Below are positions 8,380 through 17,200 of a stretch of 64,000 nucleotides of DNA, one piece after another. The stretch spans positions 124,001 to 188,000 of the forward strand of contig NZ_JAPCZF010000004.1 of NCBI RefSeq assembly GCF_025938095.1, read 5' to 3'. Under the pieces are notes generated by a model. That model searched no databases, was not told the origin of the DNA, and saw nothing but the letters and a program-made list of their open reading frames with translations. The translations under genes and the position numbers were made by a program. Within the stretch, counting starts at the first letter, position 1, and each line of letters begins with the position of its first letter. Source of the stretch: Novosphingobium sp. JCM 18896 (GTDB lineage Bacteria; Pseudomonadota; Alphaproteobacteria; Sphingomonadales; Sphingomonadaceae).

Positions 8380-9750
8380 TCAGAAGCGCTCTTCGTAGAT
8401 GCGGCTGAGATCGCCGCCCCATTCGCCGTTGAACTTGTCGAGCAGGCGCTGTGCCGGGACCTTGCCCGAGGCGACGATCTCTTCGAGCGGGGCGATGTAG
8501 CTGGTCTCGTTGTCGCCCGCGGCGTTGAGTCGGTTGCGCGCCGAGAGGCCCGAACGCGCGATCGCCACGGCCTCGGCCGCGATGTCGCGCAGCTTGCCGC
8601 CGCCGGGAATCGGCGCGTCGAGGCCGAGCTTGGGCACGGCGTTGCGCAGCGCCTCGCGGCCTTCCATGTCCCAGCCCTTGACGAGGTCCCAGGCGGCGTC
8701 GAGCGCGGTCTGGTCGTAGAGCAGGCCGACCCAGAGCGCGGGCAGCGCGCAGATGCGGCTCCACGGTCCGCCGTCGGCACCGCGCATCTCGAGGAAGGAC
8801 TTGAGCCGGACTTCGGGGAAGGCGGTCGACAGGTGATCGACCCAGTCGCTCATCAGCGGCTTCTCGCCGGGCAGGACCGAAAGCTCGCCCTTGAGGAAGT
8901 CGCGGAACGACAGCCCCGAGGCGTCGATGTACTTGCCGTCGCGGAAGACGAAATACATCGGCACGTCGAGCATGTAGTCGACGTAGCGCTCGTAGCCGAA
9001 TCCTTCGTCGAACACGAAGGGCAGCATGCCCGTGCGGTGCGGATCGGTGTCCGACCAGATGTGGCTGCGGTACGAAAGGAAGCCGTTGGGCTTGCCCTCG
9101 GTGAAGGGCGAATTGGCGAAGAGCGCGGTCGCCAGCGGCTGCAGCGCCAGGCCGACGCGGAACTTCTGCGCCATGTCCGCCTCGCTCGCATAGTCGAGGT
9201 TCACCTGGATCGTGCAGGTGCGCAGCATCATGTCCAGGCCGAGGCTGCCGACGCGCGGCATGTGCCGCAGCATGATGTCGTAGCGGCCCTTGGGCATGAT
9301 CGGCAGTTCGGCGCGCGTCTTGTCGGGCCACATGCCGAGGCCGAGGAAACTCGTGCCCGTGCGCTCGCCGATCGCCTTGACCTGTTCGAGATGGCGGCCG
9401 GTTTCGGCGCAGGTCTGGTGCAGGTTCTCGAGCGGCGCGCCCGACAGTTCGAGCTGGCCTGCGGGCTCAAGGCTGACCGTGCCGTCGGCACCGGCCATGG
9501 CGATGACCTTGCCGCCTTCCTCGATCGGCTCCCAGCCGAATTCCCTGAGCGACAGCAGCAGGTCGCGGATGCCGCCGGGCTCGTCGTAGGACGGCGCGTG
9601 GTGGTCCTTGCGATCGTAGACCAGCTTCTCGTGCTCGGTGCCGATCCGCCAGCGTTCGGCGGGCTTTTCGCCCTTGGCCATCGGCTCGACGAGCTGGCTG
9701 ACGTGCTCGATCACCGGATCGTTGCGATTTGAAACTTGCCGCGTGCTCAT
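8380..9750 (-). CDS. gshA: Glutamate-cysteine ligase (alphaproteobacterial/plant type)
   Basis: 456-residue ATP-dependent ligase that makes gamma-glutamylcysteine, the first and rate-limiting step of glutathione synthesis. Features seen: IGTEHEKLVYD (Glu-binding), EPGGIRDLLL, SLEPAGQLELSGAPL, TCTIQVNLDY, LFANSPFTEGKPNGFLSYRS, and MSDWVDHLSTAFPEVRLKSFLEMRGADGGPW, all typical of the GCS2/plant-type class. It sits 38 nt downstream of rsmE and 2 nt upstream of the ABM gene. No partner gshB is present in the window. Confidence 0.95.
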   Translation of the reverse strand: MSTRQVSNRNDPVIEHVSQLVEPMAKGEKPAERWRIGTEHEKLVYDRKDHHAPSYDEPGGIRDLLLSLREFGWEPIEEGGKVIAMAGADGTVSLEPAGQLELSGAPLENLHQTCAETGRHLEQVKAIGERTGTSFLGLGMWPDKTRAELPIMPKGRYDIMLRHMPRVGSLGLDMMLRTCTIQVNLDYASEADMAQKFRVGLALQPLATALFANSPFTEGKPNGFLSYRSHIWSDTDPHRTGMLPFVFDEGFGYERYVDYMLDVPMYFVFRDGKYIDASGLSFRDFLKGELSVLPGEKPLMSDWVDHLSTAFPEVRLKSFLEMRGADGGPWSRICALPALWVGLLYDQTALDAAWDLVKGWDMEGREALRNAVPKLGLDAPIPGGGKLRDIAAEAVAIARSGLSARNRLNAAGDNETSYIAPLEEIVASGKVPAQRLLDKFNGEWGGDLSRIYEERF

Positions 9751-9788
9751 GGCGTGCCGTTAGGTGAGGGCGGTATCCAGCGCCAGCA

Positions 9789-10550
9789 TTAATTCTGGCC
9801 CTCGCTGCCCCAATCTCCGACAGTCCCCATCCACAGCGCGGTGGCGGCGATCGTCGCGGTTTCGCCGCGCAGGATGCGCGGGCCCAAGGTGATCGCGCGG
9901 GCCTGAGGCAGGGCGCGGATGGCGGCGCGCTCGGCCTCGTCGAAGCCGCCCTCGGGACCGACCAGCAGCGCGGCCGGGCCTTGGTGCGCGGCGAAGGCGG
10001 CGGCGGCGGGCTCGCCCCCCGTCTCGTCGGCGAAGAACAGCATTCGGTCCTCGGGCCAGTCGCGCAGCAGGGCGTCGAGCTTCACCGGCGCGGCCAGTTC
10101 GGGCAGCGCGGTCCGCGCGCATTGCTCGGCCGCTTCGGTGACGATCGTCCGCGCGCGTTCGGCGTTGAGCGCGTCGGCGACGCAGCGCCGCGTGATCAGC
10201 GGCTGGATCCGCCGCACGCCGAGCTCGGTCGCCTTTTCGAGCACGAGGTCGAAATTGGGCTTCTTGAGCAGCGCCGCGCAGAGCGTGAAGTCGGGCACCT
10301 GCTCGCGCTCGCGCAGCAAGGTCTCGGGCACCAGGACCACGTCGCGCTTGCCGGCCGAGGCCACGCGCGCGGCCCATTCGCCGGTCGCATCGTCGCAGAG
10401 GATCACCGCGTCGCCCTCGGCCACGCGCATCACGCGCGACAGGTAGTGCGCGGGCTGGCCGTCGATCGCCACGGCGGCGCCCTCGCTCAGCGGGCCGGGA
10501 ACGAACAGGCGGGGGGCGCTCTTGGGCGGCCAGGCGGGGGTGGCGGGCAT
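9789..10550 (-). CDS. rsmE: 16S rRNA (uracil-1498-N3)-methyltransferase
   Basis: SPOUT-class methyltransferase, 253 residues with start ATG at 10550 (MPATPAWPPK). The N-terminal PUA-like part has APRLFVPGPL and HYLSRVMRV. The C-terminal knot region has LVGPEGGFDEAE and the AdoMet-binding ITLGPRILRGETA motif. Upstream in-frame codons to 10652 give a low-quality Ser/Arg-rich extension absent from the family, so the internal ATG was chosen. First gene of the unit with gshA. Confidence 0.93.
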   Translation of the reverse strand: MPATPAWPPKSAPRLFVPGPLSEGAAVAIDGQPAHYLSRVMRVAEGDAVILCDDATGEWAARVASAGKRDVVLVPETLLREREQVPDFTLCAALLKKPNFDLVLEKATELGVRRIQPLITRRCVADALNAERARTIVTEAAEQCARTALPELAAPVKLDALLRDWPEDRMLFFADETGGEPAAAAFAAHQGPAALLVGPEGGFDEAERAAIRALPQARAITLGPRILRGETATIAATALWMGTVGDWGSEGQN

Positions 10551-10771
10551 GGCGCTGCGATAGCTTGCCGACGGAGCCGACGGAAGGCCGCGCGGCCATC
10601 GGGAAATACCGAAAGCAGAGAGGAATCTTTCGGAAACCGTGAAACGTAGCAAAGCGCAAATGCCTCTGTGCGAAAGTTCACATCCTGGGGGTGTGGCGGC
10701 GCACAGAGGCTGGCGGCGGCAGTCCCCATAACACGGTCATCCGATGGACGGATGACGTGAGGGGATGGGCG

Positions 10772-11005
10772 ATGAGCATGGTTTTCGCGCTGGTGCTGCT
10801 GGGATGTGCGGACGACGGTACCGCCTGCGAGCGTCTGGCGACGCAGCCCGAGCGTTACGCCACGCGCGCGCTGTGCGAGGCGGGCCAAGACGCCGCGCTG
10901 CAGAGCGACGCCGCGATGAGCGCCGATTTCCCGACCGTCGTCTCGCGCTGCCTGCGCAGCGATGCCGCCTCTGCCGGCGGTGGGCGCGGGCCGGGAAAGC
11001 GCTGA
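10772..11005 (+). CDS. Small cysteine-containing, probably exported protein
   Basis: 77-residue protein starting MSMVFALVLLGC, a short hydrophobic stretch ending in a lipobox-like LLGC (Cys12). It is followed by a compact region with three more cysteines (GTACERL, RALCEAGQ, VVSRC) and ends in a Gly/Arg tail. The n-region has no basic residue, so classical lipoprotein processing is uncertain. The cysteine spacing suggests disulphides in an oxidising compartment. I do not recognise a named family. It converges with the AlkD-like gene (3 nt between stops). Confidence 0.65.
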   Translation: MSMVFALVLLGCADDGTACERLATQPERYATRALCEAGQDAALQSDAAMSADFPTVVSRCLRSDAASAGGGRGPGKR

Positions 11006-11008
11006 AGC

Positions 11009-11698
11009 CTAGGCGCCGATCCGCTTCAGCGCCTCGCGCCGGCTGAGCCCCGACAGGCGGCTCTCGTTGGCCTTGACGTAACGCCGTACCTCGTCGGGAT
11101 CGATCCGCGCATATTGCCGCAGTGCCCAGCCGATCGCCTTGCGCAGGAAGAACTCCTTCGATTCGAGCGAAGGCTCGATTGCCGCATAGAGCAGGTCGAG
11201 GTCGGTCTTTTCCTTGGCGTGGAGCTGGCAGATGATCGCGCTGCGGCGCTTCCACATGTCGTCGTCGTGCGCCCAGGCGCGCATCGCCGCGGTCATCGCC
11301 GCGCGGTCGTTCTGCAGCAGCGGCCAGAAGCGGGGGCCGGCGATGTTGTCGACATGGTCCCACCAGGCGCCGGTGACCGCCATCTCCTCGTACATCGGCA
11401 GGGCTTCGGTGGTCTGGAAGCCCCGCGCGGCGCGCAGGCCGGTCAGTTCGATCGCGGCATAGCGCTGCTCGCGGAATTGGGCCGAGCGCCAGATCGCCAG
11501 GACATCGGCCTGCCAGGCCGCGGCATCGGACCAGGCAAGGCCGGCGAACACCGCCTTGCATGTCTGTCTCAACGGCACCGAGGACACGCCGAGATAGGGC
11601 ATCGCCGATTTCATATAGGCCTGCATTGCCGGCGCGCGTTCGGGCTCGGCGACGGCGCGCAGTTCGGCGAGGACGGTGCGGGCGAGACTCGTGGTCAT
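11009..11698 (-). CDS. DNA alkylation repair protein (AlkD-like HEAT-repeat fold)
   Basis: 229-residue alpha-helical protein of the AlkC/AlkD DNA glycosylase superfamily, which excises alkylated bases using HEAT-like repeats. Conserved family segments: MKSAMPYLGVSSVPLRQTCK, REQRYAAIEL, DNIAGPRFW (the Trp/Asp active-site region), DMWKRRSAIICQL, and SKEFFLRKAIGWALRQYARIDPDEV. The start ATG at 11698 yields MTTSLARTVL; the longer ORF to 11788 overlaps the divergent ubiA start. Confidence 0.88.
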   Translation of the reverse strand: MTTSLARTVLAELRAVAEPERAPAMQAYMKSAMPYLGVSSVPLRQTCKAVFAGLAWSDAAAWQADVLAIWRSAQFREQRYAAIELTGLRAARGFQTTEALPMYEEMAVTGAWWDHVDNIAGPRFWPLLQNDRAAMTAAMRAWAHDDDMWKRRSAIICQLHAKEKTDLDLLYAAIEPSLESKEFFLRKAIGWALRQYARIDPDEVRRYVKANESRLSGLSRREALKRIGA

Positions 11699-11731
11699 GG
11701 CTTTCGTTAGCCTTGGTCGCTGCCTCGGGCT

Positions 11732-12658
11732 ATGGCCGCGCGCATGGCCGCCGACACGCTTCCCGATATCGTCCCCGACACCGAGCATCGTGGGCTCGTC
11801 GCGGCGCTACCGCCGACCTTGCGCAACTATGCTCTGCTCGCACGGTTCGACCGGCCGATCGGCTGGTGGCTGCTGTTCTGGCCCTGTGCCTGGGGCGTGC
11901 TGCTGGCGGGCGGTGAAGCGCGCTGGGACCTGGTCCTGTGGCTGCTCGCCGGTGCCATCGCCATGCGCGGCGCGGGCTGCGTCTACAACGACGTGGTCGA
12001 CGCCGATCTCGACCGGCAGGTGGCGCGCACCGCCTCGCGGCCCGTGGCCAGCGGCGCGGTGAGCAAGAAGGCGGCCTGGGCCTGGCTGCTGCTGCTCTGC
12101 CTGATCGGCCTGGTCGTCCTGCTGCAGCTGCGCTGGCAGGCGCAGCTCGTCGCGCTCGGCTCGATCGCGCCGGTGGCCGCCTATCCGTTCATGAAACGCA
12201 TCACCTGGTGGCCGCAGGCCTGGCTCGGCCTCGTGTTCTCCTGGGGGGCGCTGGTCGGCTGGACCGAGCTCAGGGACGACAACTGGATGGTGCTTGCCGC
12301 GCTCTATGCCGGTTCGATCGCTTGGGTCATCGGCTACGACACGATCTATGCGCTGCAGGACCGCGAGGACGATGCGCTCGTCGGCATCCGCTCGAGCGCG
12401 CGCGCGATGGGCGCGCATGTCCGCGGCGGCGTGTCGATCTTCTATGCCTTCGCCGTCGCGCTGTGGGGCCTCGCCTTCTGGCTGCTGCGCCCCGACTGGC
12501 TGTCGCTGGTCGCGCTCGCACCCGCCGCGGCGCATCTCGCCTGGCAGGTGCTCACGCTCGATACCGACGACGGCGCCAACCCGCTCGCGCGCTTCCGCTC
12601 GAACCGCTTCGCCGGCCTGCTCGTGGCGCTGGCCTGCTGGGTCGTCGGCAACGCCTGA
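11732..12658 (+). CDS. ubiA: 4-hydroxybenzoate polyprenyltransferase
   Basis: Membrane prenyltransferase of ubiquinone biosynthesis that attaches the polyprenyl tail to 4-hydroxybenzoate. About nine hydrophobic helices are present, with both aspartate-rich Mg-diphosphate motifs: NDVVDADLD (NDxxDxxxD, about residue 85) and the second motif YALQDREDD (about residue 205). The start may be ATG 11732 or ATG 11744; neither has a strong ribosome site. It is divergent from the AlkD-like gene and convergent with the VOC gene. Confidence 0.93.
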   Translation: MAARMAADTLPDIVPDTEHRGLVAALPPTLRNYALLARFDRPIGWWLLFWPCAWGVLLAGGEARWDLVLWLLAGAIAMRGAGCVYNDVVDADLDRQVARTASRPVASGAVSKKAAWAWLLLLCLIGLVVLLQLRWQAQLVALGSIAPVAAYPFMKRITWWPQAWLGLVFSWGALVGWTELRDDNWMVLAALYAGSIAWVIGYDTIYALQDREDDALVGIRSSARAMGAHVRGGVSIFYAFAVALWGLAFWLLRPDWLSLVALAPAAAHLAWQVLTLDTDDGANPLARFRSNRFAGLLVALACWVVGNA

Positions 12659-12664
12659 GCGGGT

Positions 12665-13051
12665 CTATTCGTAGCAGACCAGCTCGAACTCGATCCCGTC
12701 CCAGTCGAAGAAGTAGAAGCGCCGGCCCGGCTCGTAGTCGTCGTGCCCGAAGGGTTCTAGCCCCGCTTCGATCACCACGGCCTCCGCCGCGGCGAGATCG
12801 TCGACGACCAGACCGACGTGGTTGAGCGGCTGGCCCTTGCGAAAGCGCGGGGCGTCCTTCTCCCGGCTGCCGAAATGGCCTGAATAGAGCGCGATGTAGG
12901 AGCTGTCGTCGCCGACGTGCAGCGACCAGCCATCCATCGACGCCGGACCGCGCCAGCGCACCTGCCAGTCGCAGAGCTGCTCGAGCAGTTCGGCGCTGCG
13001 CTGCGGATCGGAGACGGTCAGGTTGGCATGTTCGATATGGCCTTTGGGCAT
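12665..13051 (-). CDS. VOC/glyoxalase-family protein, probable SoxR target
   Basis: 128-residue vicinal-oxygen-chelate fold protein. MPKGHIEHANLTVSDPQRSA carries the first metal His; LNHVGLVVDD and the C-terminal GIEFELVCYE follow the two-module VOC plan. The substrate is unknown (isomerase, dioxygenase or lyase are all possible). ATG at 13051 is preferred over ATG 13099, because the latter overlaps the predicted -10 element. The gene diverges from soxR across a SoxR box at 13107-13124 placed between a -35 TTGACC and the start, the same arrangement as classical SoxR targets. Confidence 0.82.
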   Translation of the reverse strand: MPKGHIEHANLTVSDPQRSAELLEQLCDWQVRWRGPASMDGWSLHVGDDSSYIALYSGHFGSREKDAPRFRKGQPLNHVGLVVDDLAAAEAVVIEAGLEPFGHDDYEPGRRFYFFDWDGIEFELVCYE

Positions 13052-13097
13052 GCGTTTCCTCCTGTGTTTTGGGGGATGGAGAATCGATCGCTTGTCC

Positions 13098-13128
13098 ATG
13101 GTGCAACCTCAAGCTAACTTGAGGTCAA
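13098..13128 (-). promoter_or_regulatory. SoxR-type promoter with 18-bp SoxR box (13107-13124)
   Basis: The dyad CCTCAAGCTAACTTGAGG at 13107-13124 differs by one base from the enterobacterial soxS SoxR box. On the minus strand a -35-like TTGACC (13128-13123) and a weak -10-like CACCAT (13103-13098) flank it with a 19-bp spacer, the over-long spacing used by MerR-family activators. It faces the VOC gene; soxR itself begins 21 nt downstream on the other strand, so autoregulation is likely. Confidence 0.85.
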
Positions 13129-13148
13129 GTCGGAAAGGCCTTTTGCGC

Positions 13149-13592
13149 GTGGACCGCAACGATCTCATTCCCATCGGCATGCTGGCCAAGCGCACCGGCC
13201 TCGCGGTTTCGGCGATCCGCTTCTACGAGAGCAAGGGCCTGCTGACCTCGCTGCGCACCGCGGGCAATCAGCGCCGGTTCCTGCGCTCGGACATCCGCCG
13301 GCTCAGCTTCATCCTGATTGCGCAGCGGCTGGGCCTCGGGCTCGGCGAGATCGAGGAGGCGCTGTCGACCCTGCCGCAAGGGCGCACGCCCACCCTGTCC
13401 GACTGGCAGCGGATCAGCCGCTCGCTGCGCGGCGAACTCGACGCACGGATCAACCTGCTGACGCGCACCCGCGCCAAGCTCGACGAATGCATCGGCTGCG
13501 GCTGCCTGAGCCTCGATCGCTGCCGGCTCTACAACAAGGACGATCGTGCCGGCGTGGCCGGTGCGGCCGGGCCGAGGTTCGTGCTGGACTAG
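13149..13592 (+). CDS. soxR: Redox-sensitive transcriptional activator SoxR
   Basis: 147-residue MerR-family regulator. The winged HTH (IGMLAKRTGLAVSAIRFYESKGLL, from residue 9), an alpha-helical dimerisation segment and the [2Fe-2S] cluster motif CIGCGCLSLDRC (Cys114, 117, 119, 125) are all intact. It senses redox-cycling compounds or superoxide by cluster oxidation. The start is GTG at 13149 (VDRNDLIPIG); the longer frame upstream runs through the SoxR box. Its stop shares the palindrome CTAG with the brnA stop on the opposite strand. Confidence 0.95.
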   Translation: MDRNDLIPIGMLAKRTGLAVSAIRFYESKGLLTSLRTAGNQRRFLRSDIRRLSFILIAQRLGLGLGEIEEALSTLPQGRTPTLSDWQRISRSLRGELDARINLLTRTRAKLDECIGCGCLSLDRCRLYNKDDRAGVAGAAGPRFVLD

Positions 13593-13876
13593 ATACCGAG
13601 CGCTTTGCGCAACTCGGCATTGATCCGCGATTGCCAGCCTTTGCCAGTGGCACGGAACTTCTCGATCACTTCGGGATCGAGGCGCAGGGTCACCTGTTTC
13701 TTGGGGTTCTCGCTGGGGGGACGGCCAGGCCCAGGATGAGTCCATGTCCCCTGCGCTTCGCGAAGAACCTTTCCACCTGTGGAAACCCGAGCATAACGAA
13801 AGTGCGCTTCGGTCCACTCTGGAGAATCATCGGGATCAACCCAAGACTCGTCGATACCTTGCTTGTTCTCGCTCAT
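13589..13876 (-). CDS. brnA: BrnA-type antitoxin
   Basis: 95-residue antitoxin with a C-terminal ribbon-helix-helix DNA-binding domain (KKQVTLRLDPEVIEKFRATGKGWQSRINAELRKAL). It neutralises BrnT and represses its own operon. The acidic N-terminal segment (WVDPDDSPEWTE) is the likely toxin-binding part. ATG at 13876 lies inside the end of brnT (41-nt overlap), the usual toxin-first arrangement with translational coupling. It converges with soxR, sharing the CTAG stop palindrome. Confidence 0.88.
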   Translation of the reverse strand: MSENKQGIDESWVDPDDSPEWTEAHFRYARVSTGGKVLREAQGTWTHPGPGRPPSENPKKQVTLRLDPEVIEKFRATGKGWQSRINAELRKALGI

Positions 13877-14108
13877 TGGCTTTTCTCATCGAAATGATCC
13901 GACGTTTGCCGTCCCGGATCGTCCAACTCATTGCGATCAATCGCTGATCCAAAAGGCCGAAGGAATTGTATCGTACTTCGCCGTAGTCAAAACGATCGTC
14001 GATCCAGGTGTATTCCGTTCCATCGAAAATTTCGGCGGCACGGGCAAAATCCAGCCCTCGCTTGAGTAAGGTCAGTTGCCGTTTGGGCTCGTCAAAACTT
14101 ATCTCCAC
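13836..14108 (-). CDS. brnT: BrnT-type toxin (RelE-like ribonuclease)
   Basis: 90-residue toxin of the BrnT family, a RelE-fold ribosome-independent RNase. Family features seen: FDEPKRQLTLLKRGLDFARAAEIFDG near the N-terminus, a central DYGEVRYNSFGLLDQRLIAMSWT strand region, and the basic C-terminal RRIISMRKANEREQARY with the Arg residues implicated in catalysis. The module is visibly AT-richer than the surrounding genes, which suggests acquisition by transfer. It sits between soxR and smc. Confidence 0.9.
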   Translation of the reverse strand: MEISFDEPKRQLTLLKRGLDFARAAEIFDGTEYTWIDDRFDYGEVRYNSFGLLDQRLIAMSWTIRDGKRRIISMRKANEREQARYRRVLG

Positions 14109-14158
14109 GGCAGCGCTCCTAGTGGAACCAAGCCAGGCCAGTGCCTTTTGAGCCGAAC

Positions 14159-14207
14159 TATTCCAGCGCCGTTGGAATATATGTAGCTACATTATTCTGG
14201 GGGTCAA
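14159..14207 (-). promoter_or_regulatory. brnTA promoter with two dyads
   Basis: On the minus strand TTGACC (14207-14202) is a good -35. The following AT-rich stretch (around 14190-14177, CATATA/TATATT) can supply the -10. The perfect palindrome ATGTAGCTACAT (14181-14192) lies between them. A second inverted repeat, TATTCCA...TGGAATA (14159-14165 / 14173-14179), covers the expected transcription start. Both are good candidates for BrnA operators. The -35 abuts the end of smc (stop at 14209). Confidence 0.6.
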
Positions 14208-14208
14208 C

Positions 14209-17200
14209 CTACTCCGCTGCCGCGAGCAGATCTGTCGCCGCGGTCAGGTCGACGCTGACCAGGCGCGAGACGCCCTTTTCGACCATGGTCACGCCGAACA
14301 GGCGATGCATGCGGCTCATCGTCACGGCGTTGTGCGTGACGATCAGGTAGCGCGTGTCGGTCTCGGCGGTCATGGCTTCGAGCAGGTCGCAGAAGCGTTC
14401 GATATTGGCGTCGTCGAGCGGCGCGTCGACCTCGTCGAGCACGCAGATCGGCGCGGGGTTGGTCAGGAACAGCGCGAAGATCAGCGCGACCGCGGTCAGC
14501 GCCTGCTCGCCGCCCGATAGTAGGGTCAGCGACTGCAACCGCTTGCCCGGCGGCTGGGCGTAGATCTCGAGCCCGGCTTCGAGCGGGTCGTCGGAATCGA
14601 CCAGTGCGAGATGCGCCTGGCCGCCTTCGAACAGGCGGGTGAACAGCCGGCGGAAGTGCGCGTCGACCGCCTCGAAGGCGGCGCGCAGGCGCTCGCGGCC
14701 CTCGCGGTTGAGGCTGCCGATCGAGCCGCGCAGGCGGTTGACCGCCTCGGTCAGTTCGGCCTGTTCGGCGATGCTCGTCGAGTGGCGGCCCTCGGCCTCG
14801 GCGAGTTCGTCGGCGGCGACGAGGTTGACCGGGCCGATGCGTTCGCGATCGGCAGTCAAGCGGTCCATCGTCGTCGATTCCGCACCGGCCTCGGCGACGT
14901 CGGCCGAATCGAATTCAAAGCGGCCGGGCAGCAGCGGCGGCGGGCACTGGAAGCGCTCGCCCGAGATGCGGCCCATTTCGACGCGGCGCTGCTCCTCGTT
15001 CTCGGCGCGAGCCGTGGCGCCGGCGCGCTCCTCGCGCGCGGTGGCGAGCGTCTCGCCGATCGCGCTCAGCGTCTCGTCGGCGGCGCGGCCGGCCTGGGTG
15101 GCCTGCGCGAGGACCGCTTCGGCGGCGGCGAGTTCGCTGGCCAGCCTCTCGCGCACCTCGTCTCCGGCCTCGATCTCGCGCACGAGTGCGGCGGGTTTGG
15201 CGGCGATGACGGCGCGTTCTTCCTCGATTTCCTCGAGCCTGCGCGCCATCTCGGCAAGGCGACCGGCGGCGTCGCCCGCGCGCGCCTGCCAGTTCTTCAT
15301 GTCGGTGCGCTGCGCCGTCGCGCGCTCCTTGGCCACGGCGAGCGCCTGGTCGTGCGCGGACAAGGTCGCCATCGCCGCCTGCAGCGTCGCGCGTGCGGCC
15401 TGGTTCCGGGCCTGTGCGGCGGCGAGCGCGGCGCGACCGGCTTCGGGATCGGGCAGGCCGGCGCGGTGCGCCTCGGCCTCCGCGCGCTCGCCCTCGGCGC
15501 CCCGGCGCTGTTCGGCTAGGTCGGCCTCGGCGGCTTCGAGCTCGGCGCGTCGGGCGGTAAGGCGCGCGCGCGCATCCTCGGCCTGGTCGACCGCGCGCAA
15601 GGCGCCGCGCTCGGCCTCGGCGGCGCTGGCGACCGCGCGTTCGGAGGCGATCACACCCGTCTGCAGATGCGAGAGCTCGGCCTGGACCTGCCCCTGGACT
15701 GCTTCGGCCTCGGCCGCGAGCGCGCGCTTGCCGGGCAGTTCGGCGTCGAGCTGCGCGAAGCGGTTCTCGGCTTCGAGCCGCGCGGCTTCGGCGGCGCCTT
15801 CGCCATAGGCGACGAAGCCGTCCCAGCGGCGCAGGCGGCCGCCACGCGTCACCAGCCATTCGCCGGGCTTCAGCGGGCGGAGGTCGTCCGCCTCGGCGAC
15901 GTGGACCAGCGCGAGGCGCGCGGCCAGTTCGGGCGGGCACTCGCGGACGTGCTCGGCGAGGCCGCCGGCAACGGGGCTGGGCGCGGCGGCGCCGGTCCAG
16001 AAACGTCCTTCCTCGTCCGCCGGCGCGGGGCCCAGGGCGGTACGCGCGTCGCGGCCGAGCACGGCGGCGACCGCGCGCTCGTAGCCGGGCGCGGCGCGCA
16101 CGCGGTCGATCGCCTGGGGCAGGCCGTGCTTGGCCTTGGCCTGCTTCTCGCGCGCCTCGCGGTCGCGCAACAGTGCGCCGTGTTCGCGCTCGACGCCGGC
16201 GAGTTCGGCCTTGGCCGCGGCCAGCGCCGAAGCGGCGGCGTCGCGCGCGGCCTGGAGTTCGGCCTTGCGCGCCTGCTGGGCCTCGACCGCGGCGCGGGCT
16301 TCGGCGAGCGCGGAGGTGGCGGCATCGCGGCGCGCGGTCGCTTCCCGCACGGCGATCTCGGGGTCGCCTTGCTGGGCCAGCGCCTCGCGTTGCGCCTGCT
16401 GGCGCGTGATCTCCTGATCGAGCCGCGCGAGCCGCGCCGCGGCCGCGTTGACTTCGGCCTCGGCGACGCGCCATTCGGCCTCGACCCCGGCCTGTTCGGC
16501 GGTGGCCTGGGCCAGCGCCAGCTCGGCCTGCTGCGAGGCCTGCTCGGCGCCTGACAGGGCGTTGGCCAGCGCCGGGCGCTGCTTCTCGTCCACGGCCAGC
16601 TTGGCCTCGCCCGCGGTCAACTCGCGTTCGAGCGTGGCGAGCGCCTGGGCGGCGTCCTGGGTCAGCCGATCGGCATCGACGCGATCCTGTTCGAGCCGCG
16701 CGCGCTGGCGATCGAGATCGGCGAGGCGCTGTTCGGCGCTTTCGAGCTGGCTGGTCAGCGCGGCCATGCGGTGGCCGTGCGCGGTGGCATCGTCGCGTCG
16801 ATCGGCCAGGGTGTCGCGCGCCTCGGCCAGCGCATGCGCGGCGGCGGCCTGGGCGTCCTGCGCGGCCTTCACCGCGCCCTGGGCCTGGGCGACGCGTGCC
16901 TCGGCCGCCTGGGCTTCGGCGCGCGCGGCATCGGCGGCTTCGGCAGCGTCGCGCCAGCGCGCGAAGATCAGCCGCGCCTCGGCCAGTTTGATCTTGTCCG
17001 AAAGCTGCTTGTAGCGCTCGGCCGCGCGCGCCTGGCGGCGCAGTGATGCGATCTGGGTGTCGAGACCGGCCATCAGGTCTTCGAGCCGGGCGAGGTTGGC
17101 CTCGGTGGCGCGCAGCTTCTGCTCGGCGTCCTTGCGGCGGACGTGGAGACCCGAGATGCCCGCCGCCTCTTCGAGCATCATCCGGCGCTCGGCGGGCTTG

